A program made the position numbers and the translations under genes. From positions 53,890,659 through 53,954,658 of the forward strand of contig CM071932.1 in assembly GCA_016081115.2 (NCBI GenBank): a stretch of 64,000 bases of DNA, in the 5' to 3' direction. Below, piece by piece: positions 32,635 through 42,531 of this stretch (positions are counted from its first letter, which is position 1; the number at the start of each line of letters is the position of its first letter). The DNA is from Rehmannia glutinosa. Its lineage: Eukaryota; Streptophyta; Magnoliopsida; Lamiales; Orobanchaceae. The notes beneath the pieces are model-generated. The model had not been told where the DNA came from, ran no database searches, and worked only from the letters and a program-made list of their open reading frames with translations.

Positions 32635-34210
32635 TTATATAAGACCATCTTACGGGTCTAAATTCGTAAGACGGATCCTACTTTACCCGACTCGCTCTCA
32701 TACTAGCCCAAGTTCATTTTTATTAATTTTCTTTTTCGGATTTTCTTTTTTTTTTTAGACTAGGGATTGTTCCTTCTTTTTCTTTTCCCGCTATCTTCTT
32801 CGCCTTCTTCTTCTTCTCGATGTCTTCTTCTTCGTCTCGTTGTATTCTTCTTTTTCTTCTTCTTCTTTTCGATGTCATCTTCTTCTTCTTCTCTTCACAT
32901 TTTTTCTTATTTTGTGTGATTATCGTCCATTTTTTTTTTTTTTTTCATCGCTTTCGAAGTGTATCATTTCGTAATAAAATATGAGTTTGGAATAAAGTTT
33001 GCGTACAAATCTGTGAACATTGGTGCTTGAAAGTATCAAAAATTACCTTTAAAGTATCAAAAGTTGCCTTAAAAGTATCAATTTTTTTGTCATTGTATTT
33101 CAACATTGAACATAAATATATCACTTTGCATGCTAGATCTATAATACTTAAAGTATCAGAAATTGCCTTAAAAGTATCATAAACTGCCTTAAAAGTATCA
33201 GTTTGTAAAAAAAAAAAAAAAATTGTGTACAAATCTGTGAACATTGATGCTTAAAAGTATCAAAAATTGTCTTAAAAGTATCAGAAATTTCCTTAAAAGC
33301 ATCACTTTTATGTCACAATATTTCAACATTGAACGTATGTTACAACACTATGCCTGTTAGATCATTGGTACTTAAAGTATCATAAATTGCCTTGAAAGTA
33401 TCATAAATCGCCTTGAAAGTATCAGCTTGTAATAAAGTTTTTGCATACAAATCTGCGAACACTGAAGCTTGAAAGTATTAAAAATCGCCTTAAAAGTATC
33501 ATAAGTTGCCTTAAATGTATCAGTTTATAATAAAGTTTTTGTTTTCAAAATCTTTAGATCTTTGTGCCTTATTGTTATCAAGGTCATTATGTTGCTACTC
33601 TCATCAACTTTTCTTGATAAGAAAGTTCGATACCTTGACAATTTGGTGCATGATGAAGCCATTGTAGATGACTACTTTAGTCTCATGAATGTTTTCTGAC
33701 AAACTTTTTGTGATTATGTATGTATTTTTTTGTGAATGTTGAAAATCCTCTTACCATTTTTGAAAATTTTCATTTTGTTGCTGAAAAGTATCATATATAA
33801 AATGTATCATTCAACGAGTTAATAATTTAAAATATATAAAATGTATCATTCAACGAGTTAATAATTTAAAATTATAATGTATGTATTTTAAGTAGTTTTG
33901 GGGAGCCCAATATCAATTGAAACACCTAAAAGTATCATATATAATATGAAAATTATCAGTAATTATATTAAAAGTATTTGTATTCTGCACTGGGATGTAA
34001 AATATTAAAACATAACTGTGCAAACTAAAAGAATCAAAAATTGCCTTATAAGTATCATAAATTGCCTTGAGCAGGGGGCGGCGAGCTACTGGCTTTGTTT
34101 TTACTAGTTTTTTTGTTTTTTTTATTTGCTTGCTAGATCCAGGTACTGGATTCGGATCCAGAATATAGGATCTGTCTTACGGATTGGGGTCCATGAGACG
34201 GTCCTATAAG
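32635..34210. mobile_element. TIR unit B with AAAAGTATCA repeats
   Basis: Starts TTATATAAGACCATCTTACG, ends GGTCCTATAAG; the reversed end aligns with the start. The interior has AAAGTATCAAAAATTGCCTT-type repeats every 20-30 bases (32990-33540) and a CT-rich tract (32730-32900). First member of a head-to-tail run with the units at 34226 and 35405. Confidence 0.65.
32990..33540. repeat. AAAAGTATCA(A/T)AAATTGCCTT array
   Basis: Degenerate tandem repeat of about 22-28 bp with a longer period, since GTACAAATCTGTGAACATTG-type phrases recur at about 33003, 33226 and 33448. Reverse complement of the TGATACTTTT core seen at 6906-9030. Confidence 0.75.
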
Positions 34211-34225
34211 AGATCATGCAAAAAC

Positions 34226-35389
34226 TTACATAAGCCCGTCTTACGTGTCTAAATCAGTAACACGGATCCTACTTTACCCGACCCACTCTCATACCCGCCT
34301 AAATTTATTTTTTTAATTTCTTTTTTGTTTTAAACTAGGGTTCAATGTAAAAATAACTTTTAATTTTTGAACTCTTCCAAATAATATGAATAGATATATC
34401 TTTGTATGTTGAATATACATACATATATTTGTTTTAAGTTGTTGATAATTTATATTTCGAATGCAATGGCATATGTAATAGTTTAGTAAAAAAAGAGAAA
34501 TAAATCATATTTTCTTTAGTAATATATAAATATTTTGAAGAATCTTTGCCCAAATAATGAGATTTAGAGTCTTTTTTTTTAATATAACTAATTGGTTGTG
34601 CTTTATATTCGTTTACTTAATAATATCGATTTTTCATTGAAGATGGAAATTTAATAATATTATATTTTGGACTAAGAATTATATTGAATAAACAAGAAAC
34701 AAATAAAGAAGGCTAAAATATATAACTAAATTAGGTTTAAGAAACTATATTTATTAATACTTTTTCTAGTATTGAAAGTTAATTTAATTTAAATAGTTAA
34801 TAGTTTATTTTTATTTTCATTCATATTTCTTTCTAATTGTTGTGTGTATTTATTGTACATTGCTTTAGTTTTTTAATGTTTAAATTACTTAATGTACATA
34901 TAAAAAAATACTTTTTGAATTTAATTAGAATTTAAATTAAATTGGGTACAAAATATACAAAATTTACTAAAAATTATGTAGGTTCATTTTTTCTTAAAGG
35001 TAGTTTGGTCCATAAATTGTATTTAATTGGATTGAGGAGGTAAATATTACATTTGCAAGTTCATGTGGGTAAATGAGACATAGGGCCAAGTTCGGGGGTG
35101 TGATTATATTTCGCCCTATATAATATAAAAAGTATCAGTAATTATATGAAAATATCAGTATTCTTCATTGGCCATTGGGATATGTAAAGTATTAAAACAT
35201 AACTGTTCAAACTAAAAATATCAGAAATTGTCTTATAAGTATCATAAATTGCCTTGAGCGGGGGGCGGTGAGCTGCTAGCTTTTTTTTTTTCTTTCTTTT
35301 TTTTTTTTTTGCTTGCTAGATCCAAGTACCGGATTCGGATCCAGAATATAGGATCTGTCTTACGGATTGGGATCCATCGGTCCCATAAG
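34226..35389. mobile_element. TIR unit C, centre replaced by another element
   Basis: Starts TTACATAAGCCCGTCTTACG, ends ATCGGTCCCATAAG. Its first 110 bases and last 280 bases match unit B; the middle of B is replaced by the AT-rich element at 34335-35106. Separated from B and from the next unit by the same short spacer containing GCAAAAACTT. Confidence 0.6.
34335..35106. mobile_element. AT-rich non-coding element inside unit C
   Basis: Related to 20940-21985; right end GGGGGTGTGATTATATTTCGCCC. No coding capacity. Confidence 0.5.
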
Positions 35390-35739
35390 AGACCTTGCAA
35401 AAACTTATATAAGACCGTCTTACGTGTCAATATCAGTAACACGGATCCTACTTTCCCAACCCGCTCTCATACCCGCCCAAATTCATTTTTTTTTAATTTT
35501 CTTTTTCAGATTTTCTTTTTCTTTTTTGTTTTAAACTAGGGTTTTTTCCTTCTTTCCCTTTTCCCGCTGTCTTTTTCTTCTTCTTCTTCTCGTTGTCTTC
35601 TTCTTCTTCGTCTCACTGTCTTCTTCTTCTTCGTCTTCTTCTGCTTCTCGTTGTCTTCTTCTTCTTCTTCTCTTCTCATTTTCTCTTACTTTGTCATTTC
35701 TTTTTCCTCGTTTCATCGCTTTCGAAGTGTATCAGTTTG

Positions 35740-36620
35740 TAATAAAACATGAGTTTGAAATAAAGATTGTGTACAAATCTGTGAACATTGGTGCTTGAAA
35801 GTATCTGAATTTACCTTAAAAGTATCAAAAGTTGTCTTAAAAGTATCAAACTTTTGTCACTGTATTTCAACATTGAACATATAATATATCACTTTACATG
35901 TTAGATCTATGATGCTTAACGTATGAGAAATTGCTTTAAAAGTATCATAAACTGCCTTAAAAATATTAGTTTGCAATAAAACAAAATTGTGTACAAATCT
36001 GTGAACATTGATGTTTAAAAGTATCAAAAATTGCCTTAAAAGTATTAGAAATTGACTTAAAAGCATCACTTTTATGTCACAGTATTTCAACATTGAACAT
36101 ATGTTATAACACTATGCATGTTAGATCTTTGATGCTTAAAGTATCATAAATTGCCTTAAAAGTATCCTAAATTGCCTTGAAAATATGAGTTTGTAATAAC
36201 GTTTTTGCATACAAATCTGCAAATACTGAATCTTGAAAGTATCAGAAATCGCCTTAAAAGTATCATAAGTTGCCTTAAAAGTATCAGTTTGTAATAAAGT
36301 TTTTGTTTTTCAAAATCTGTAGATCTTTGTACTATATTATTATCAAGGTCATTATGTTGCTACTCTCATCAACTTTTCTAGATAAGAAAGTTTAATACCT
36401 TGACAATTTGGTACATGATGAAGCGATTGTAGATGATTACTTCGGTCTCATGAATGTTTTCTGACAAACTTTTTATGATTATGTATGAACCTTTTAGTGA
36501 ATGTTGACAATCCTTATGCCATTTTAGAAAGTTTTCATTTTGTTGCTGAAAAGTATCATAAATACTATGAAAAGTATTAGTAATTATATGAAAAGTATCA
36601 TTCAACGAGTTAATAATTTA
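35740..36620. repeat. AAAAGTATCA-type array in unit D
   Basis: Counterpart of 32990-33540, with the same order of phrases. Confidence 0.7.
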
Positions 36621-36698
36621 AAATTATAATATATGTTATTTAAGTATTTTTGGGGAGCCCACTATCAATTGAAACACCTAAAAGTATCATATATAATA

Positions 36699-36898
36699 TG
36701 TAAAATAGTTTGAGAGAACTTAATCCTTCTTCATTAAATGGTTACATATTTATACAAGGAATGTTGGAGACACATACCCTAAAATCCACCCACTCACTCC
36801 CTAAAGCACTCCCTAAAGTACTCCACTATGTTCCCTAAAATATTCCACTATGTTCCCTAAAATATTGATTTTATTTATTATATACATTAGCTTTAACA
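36699..36898 (-). repeat. 3' LTR of the 200-bp-LTR Copia
   Basis: 200 bp; carries repeated ACTCCCTAAAG / TTCCCTAAAATATT units. Confidence 0.9.
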
Positions 36899-36905
36899 CT
36901 TCCCC

Positions 36906-37453
36906 TCAAGTTGGAGCATACACATTTATCATGCCCAACTTGTTACAAAGATAATCAACCCGAAACCCATTAAGAGCTTTTGTGAAGATATCTCCCAATT
37001 GCTCTCCAGTTTTCACGTATCCTGTAGAAATCAAACCTTCCTGAATCTTTTCACGAATGAAGTGACAATCAATCTCAATATGCTTTGTTCGTTCATGAAA
37101 GACAGGATTGGACGCAATGTGAAGTGCAGCTTGGTTGTCGCACCATAACTTAGCAGGTATAGAGACTTTAAGGCCTACTTGGTGAGAAGGCGATGTATCC
37201 ACATTATTTCGCACACGATTTGGGCCATAGCTCTATATTCTGATTCTGCACTCGACCGTGAAACTACATTTTGCTTCTTGCTTTTCCATGACACCAAATT
37301 GCCTCCAACAAATACACAATAACCTGAAGTAGATCTTCGATCTTCCTTGGATCCCGCCTCATCATCTGAGAAACCTTCAATTCTAGTATGCCCATGATTG
37401 CTATATAGAATTCCTCGCCTGTGCTCCTTTCGGATAGCACAAAATATGCTCAA
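36906..37453 (-). pseudogene. Copia RNase H fragment
   Basis: Two overlapping frames (37453-37175, 37214-36906). Seen are GFSDDEAGSKEDRRSTSGY, SRSSAESEYRAMA and WCDNQAALHIASNPVFHERT with KHIEIDCHFIREK, the conserved Copia RNase H blocks with catalytic acidic residues, then a short tail to the PPT. One frameshift between them. Confidence 0.85.
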
Positions 37454-37570
37454 TGACTTTCCAATGATCGATTGTTGGAGAAGACATGTATTGGCTTACT
37501 ACACTCACGAGAATAGGCAATATCCGGGCGAGTAATGTGATGAGATAATTCAATTTTCCAACCAATCTTC

Positions 37571-38509
37571 TCATCTCTCCGGATCCGTAAACAACTCACC
37601 ATCTTTCATAAGTTGTACATTAGGAACCATAGGAGTGCTGCATGGTTTAGCCCCTAATTTTCCTGTTTCAGATAATAAATCAAGTACATATTTTCTTTGA
37701 GATAAGAATATTCCTTTCTTACCTCTTAGCACCTCAACGCCCAAAAAATACTTTAGTGCCCCTAAATCTTTTTTATGAAATTGGGTATGAAGAAACGCTT
37801 TCAGAGATGAGATACCACTATTATCACTTCCAGTAATGACAATATCATCAACGTAAACCACTAATAGAATGATACCGGCTGTAGACTGTTTGTAGAAAAC
37901 CGAATGATCGGATTTACTCTTCTTCATCCCAAAATGTTCAATAGCCCGACTAAACTTTCCAAACCATGCTCGAGGACTCTGTTTCAAACCGTATAAAGAC
38001 TTACGAAGACGACAAACTTTCCCAAACTCCCCCTGAGCAACAAAAACAGGTGGTTGCTCCAAGTAAACTTCTTCCTGAAGGTCACCATGAAGAAATGCAT
38101 TTGTGATGTCTAACTGATGTAAATGCCAAGAATATGTGGCTGCCATAGAAATGAACAACCGGACAGATGTGAGCTTAGCAACAGGAGAAAAAGTGTCAGA
38201 ATAATCGACTCCATATGTTTGAGCATATCCCTTAGCAACAAGTCGAGCTTTCAATCGAGCAATAGTTCCATCTGGATTAGTTTTAACAGCAAACACCCAT
38301 TTACAACCAATAGCCTTTTTACCTGCAGGTAAGTTCACTAAGTCCCAAGTACCATTATTGTCTTCATTCATCTCCTCAATCATAGCCTTACGCCAACCCG
38401 AATGAGATAAAGCTTCATGAGTAGTTTTAGGTATAGTGATAGAGTCAAGTGATGCAATAAAAGAGCATGAGGATGGTGATAAATGACTATATGACACAAA
38501 TGAAGACAT
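37571..38509 (-). pseudogene. Copia reverse transcriptase (part of broken pol)
   Basis: Open over 312 residues: W-V-FAVKTNPDGTIARLKARLVAKGY, TFSPVAKLTSVR, LHQLDITNAFLHGDLQEEVY (motif with catalytic Asp), LRKSLYGLKQSPRAWF and the YVDDIVITG active site, then LKYFLGVEV. All RT core motifs are intact; only the joins to integrase and RNase H are frame-broken. Confidence 0.85.
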
Positions 38510-39221
38510 CGGATAAGGATAAGTACACGCCGTTTACCTTTACGAAGAGCAATAGGAAGGTCATGACTTGGATCCGAATCGATGACGGAAGAACGGCGCA
38601 GACATGGAGTCGAGTGAAGCAGAGCATGAGCGATATGTTAGATGGTTGGCGACGACAATAAACTTGTGTTATTGGAGGTTTAGTAGGAGATGGATGAAGG
38701 TCATAACTAGGGGATGCAACAGTGTAGATTAGTATATCATCGTCGTTGTCTGAGGGAACAATATCAGAAGAATAGGTAAAGGGTGTTTGATCTAGAAATG
38801 TGACGTCGGTAGACACGAGATACCTATTAAGACTGGGACAATAACATCTATAACCTTTTTGCACTCGGGAATATCCAAGAAAAACACACTTTAGAGATTT
38901 TGGGTCAAGTTTTGTAACTTGTGGTCGAATATCCCGAACAAAGCAAGTACACCCGAATGTCCTTGGCTCAATGGGAAATAGGGCCTTATTGGGAAAAAGG
39001 ATTTGAAAAGGAATTTCACCGATAGAAATGGAAGATGGCATTCTATTAATCAAAAAAAACCCGATCGAAACCGCATCGGACCAAAATTGTTTAGGAACCT
39101 TCATTTGAAATAATAGAGCTCTAGCGGTCTCAAGGAGATGCCTATTTTTTCGCTCAAAGAACACCATTCGAGATGGCGTATCCACACAAGAAGTTTGATG
39201 AATAATGCCATGTTGGGCCAT
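38487..39221 (-). pseudogene. Copia integrase C-terminal region
   Basis: MAQHGIIHQTSCVDTPSRMV then LLETARALLFQMKVPKQFWS and FGCTCFVRDIRPQVTKLDPK with CVFLGYSRVQKGYRCYCP. This is the second half of the integrase core plus its C-terminal part, with the expected glutamate region degraded. It overlaps neighbours in other frames. Confidence 0.8.
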
Positions 39222-40336
39222 ATATTTTTGAAAAGAATCGATAAGTATTCTTTAGCATTATCACTTCTCAAAATTTGGACACCGACATTAAATTGAGTTT
39301 TAATTTCAAGACAAAAGGTAGTAAAATGAGTAAACAATTCAGAACGAGTTTTCATAAAAAATAACCATGTCATACGAGAATAGTCATCAATGAAAGTAAC
39401 GAAGTATTTAAACCCTATTTTAGACACTATAGGACAAGGACCCCAAACATCAGAATGGACTAATGCAAAAGGAGAGGTAGCTCGTTTTTGGACTCGAGGA
39501 CTGGAACTCAAACGATGGTGTTTAGCAAACTGACATGACTCACAATCTAATGTAGAAAGACTCGAAAATTGTGGGCAAATTTTCTTCAACAAAGGTAATG
39601 AAGGATGACCTAACCGACAATGCGCTTCAAAAGGGGTCACAATTCCAGAACATGCAATAGACTTGGGAATTTGAGTATCAAGGATGTAGAGACCCCCAGA
39701 TTCATGTCCTTTACCAATAATCTTCTTCGTCACAAGATCCTGAAACAAGCAAAAATCAGGAAAGAATGAGACGCAACAATTAAGGGAACGAGTAAGTTTA
39801 CTAACAGAAATCAAATTAAAGGATAAGTCAGGCAGATTTAAGACAGATTGTAAAGGAAGCGATGGTGTTGGGATAATGGTGCCGGATCCCGATACATGAG
39901 ATGTGGATCCATCTGCTAAAGTAACTGAAGAATTTGAAGCATGAGATTTAAAGGAAGTAAATAGGTCACGATTACCTGTCATGTGATCTGTTGCACCAGA
40001 GTCAATTACCCATTTGGAAGATGAGGAAACAAGACATGTTGGTATTTTACCTGAATCAGTTATGGTTGTGATGGGAATAGATGAAGACTTTAGAGATTCT
40101 TGGTACTGTAAGAACTTAGCATATTCATTGGCAGAAATTGAAATATACTCAGGAGGCCCATTAGCAAAAGCAAGATGTCTTGATTGGTTGAACCGATTCT
40201 TTCGATGTAACTTTGGGCAATCCATCTTAATGTGTCCTGGTTCATGACAATAGCGACAGACAATGTTGCTCCGATAAGATCCCCGAATTTCATTATTTTG
40301 ATGTCCATTTGTGTACATTTTCAATAAAGCCAACAC
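39101..40336 (-). pseudogene. Copia gag end, protease and integrase N-terminal half
   Basis: 411 codons open: zinc knuckle CRYCHEPGHIKMDC, protease active site WVIDSGATDHMTG (intact), GAG-pre-integrase HCRLGHPSLPLLKKI with CESCQFAKHH, and the integrase core start VHSDVWGP, VTFIDDYSRMTW and LRSDNAKEY. The region 40337-40947 up to the primer site has no gag coding, so the capsid part of Gag has been lost. Confidence 0.85.
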
Positions 40337-40934
40337 GAAGGTTGACTAAAATCAGAAAAAAAATTAATATTAACAAAGGGTCAAACCTGGTCAAACCGGA
40401 CAGACCAGGAAAACAGAGAGCAAAAGGTCGAAAAGTGGAAGTAAGGTGTGCCAACTAGCAAGAAATAATTGATAAAGTAAATCTTAAAACAAACCCACTG
40501 GATAAGAGCTCAAAACACAGAGAAATGAGGTAACTTAACCTCAACAGGGACTCGGGCGCGTGTGAACAAGTGCGTGCAGCGACAACGACAACGACAAAAC
40601 TCTAGAAAATGACCGAACGGGCGGGAGGCACAGCTGCAAGTGGTGGCGGTTATGCTAGGTGCAAACGAAAAAAAAATAGTATTTCCGAGTAGAACAATAT
40701 TTTTTTCTGTCCGTGAATAGTGTTTCCGGGGGATGAACAGTAATTCCGAAAATGAACAGTACTCCCGTCAGGCTGTCAGATGAACAGTGAACAGTAATCC
40801 CATAGAATTGAAACAGGAAATGAGGGTTCTGGGGGGAAAATAAAAACTGAAATTGGAATCAGGAAACTGGAATTTCTGAAAATGAAAACTGAGATTTTTG
40901 GGAAAAAAAAAATAAAACTAGGGTTTAGAAACCT

Positions 40935-40947
40935 TGCTTTGATACCA
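40935..40947 (-). promoter_or_regulatory. Primer binding site, initiator-Met tRNA
   Basis: Minus TGGTATCAAAGCAAGG next to the right LTR. Confidence 0.75.
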
Positions 40948-41147
40948 TGTAAAATAGTTTGAGAGAACTTAATCCTTCTTCATTAAATGGTTACATATTT
41001 ATACAAGGAATGTTGGAGACACATACCCTAAAATCCACCCACTCACTCCCTAAAGCACTCCCTAAAGTACTCCACTATGTTCCCTAAAATATTCCACTAT
41101 GTTCCCTAAAATATTGATTCTATTTATTATATACATCAGCTTTAACA
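40948..41147 (-). repeat. 5' LTR of the 200-bp-LTR Copia
   Basis: Two substitutions from the left copy (T/C at 41120 and in TACATCAGC). Confidence 0.9.
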
Positions 41148-41290
41148 GGGCAAAATAGAATAACAACCCATGAACTTGGCCCTATGTCTCATTTACTACT
41201 TGAACTTGCAAATGTAACACTTACCCCCCTCAATCTTCCTCAAAAAAAAAAAAAAACACTTACCCCCCTCAATCAAAGTAGAATTTAATG
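41148..41290. mobile_element. Fragment of the GGGCAAAATAGAATAACA element
   Basis: Reverse complement of the right end at 34990-35106: GGGCAAAATAGAATAACAAC, ACTTGGCCCTATGTCTCATT, ACTTGCAAATGTAACACTTA. It touches the Copia LTR directly. Confidence 0.65.
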
Positions 41291-41683
41291 TATGGACAAA
41301 ATTGCATGTAAAATATTAAAACATAATTGTGCAAACTAAAAATCAGAAATTGCCTTATAAGTATCATAAATTGTCTTGAGCAGGGGGTGGCGAGCTGCTG
41401 GCTTCTTTTATTTGTTTTTTTATTTTTTTTTATTTACTTGCTAGAATTAGGTACCGAATCCAGATCCAGAATATAGTATCCATCTTATGAATTGGTATCC
41501 GTAAAATGGTACTATAATATACCTTCTCAAAGATTAAAAAAAAATTAAAGGTGCACCAAAATTGCAAGGAACCCAAATGGAGAGGCGGCGTGGAATCTGG
41601 AAAACAAGAACAGGACGAAATGGTTAAGGATTGCTTTTCTTCGTCAGAAAGTTTGCGTGCACTGACACACTTTATGCATATAA

Positions 41684-41691
41684 CTATATAT
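41684..41691 (+). promoter_or_regulatory. Probable TATA box of the RING-H2 gene
   Basis: CTATATATTT about 90 bases before the ATG at 41779. The end of TIR unit D is only about 160 bases further upstream, so the proximal promoter directly borders transposon DNA. Confidence 0.4.
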
Positions 41692-41778
41692 TTTTTCTTT
41701 TCTCAGCACCACTTTTGTTTTACATTGTTTTCTTCCCGTGGGAATTGGGATAGAAGAATTGCTTAATTAGGGGTGGCA

Positions 41779-42460
41779 ATGGACGAGGAACGAAGGAAAC
41801 GGACAAGGAGAACAACGTTGGACCAACTTGAAGAGGTATCTCCTTTATTCATTTCTTAATTTATTATTATAAGTTAATTTATGCCCATTTTATTATGTTT
41901 TTATGTTTCTAATAGAGGAAAAATGCATAATTAATCCTGCATTTATAGACGAGTTGCAAATTTGCAATATATATTGTAATTTTTGAAATTATGATTTTAG
42001 TTCATTATGTTTTCTTTTTTTGAATTTTGGTCCAGTTAGTTTTTGATTTATTCAATTCGGGTACTGGGGCTATTTAATATTGTACTTATTACCAAAATAT
42101 CCTTGGCAGCCAAAATACTCAATATACCACATACTCAGTACACAAATTATACCAACAGTACGGCTAGTATCTACATTTACAATTTACAATGAGGGTGTCC
42201 CCAATCATGGAAATTAATGGAATTTAGAATTCATAACATTGTAGGTGTCCTTAATTTGGATTTCTATGGAATCCATTAAATCTTGATGTCCTCAACTTGG
42301 ATTTTAATGGATTCCACGAAAATTCAGCATCCTCAAACATTCAATGAATTCCATGGATTTCTTTTATAAATGGATTTGATTGGAATTTGATGGTATTATA
42401 AGCTATATTTATGAGGACAAATTCCCACCTCCCCCATCGGAATTCAAAATCCATTTTTCC

Positions 42461-42531
<71 letters not shown>

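Larger units (their letters stand above)
36699..41147 (-). mobile_element. Copia LTR retrotransposon with 200-bp LTRs, defective
   Basis: LTRs 36699-36898 and 40948-41147, both TGTAAAATAG...TTTAACA, differ at only two positions, so insertion is recent. A PPT (minus TTGAGGGGAAG) abuts the left LTR, and a primer site (minus TGGTATCAAAGC) abuts the right one. Pol is on the minus strand in several frames and the N-terminal gag is missing. The 5 bases outside the ends (TAATA and GGGCA) do not match, so there is no TSD. Confidence 0.85.
35405..41522. mobile_element. TIR unit D, split by a Copia element
   Basis: Starts TTATATAAGACCGTCTTACG and resumes after the Copia insertion to end near GGTACTATAATATACC. 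The left part (35405-36698) tracks unit B closely, including the CT-rich tract and the AAAAGTATCA array (35740-36300); the right part (41290-41522) matches the ends of B and C. Confidence 0.6.

Noticed and set aside
35531..35716. Arg/Lys/Glu-rich ORF on the minus strand
   Set aside because: Translation of a CTTCTT low-complexity tract in unit D; no domain.
41551..41766. 71-residue plus-strand ORF upstream of the RING-H2 gene
   Set aside because: Overlaps the probable promoter/5' UTR; no domain; a short upstream ORF effect cannot be judged.
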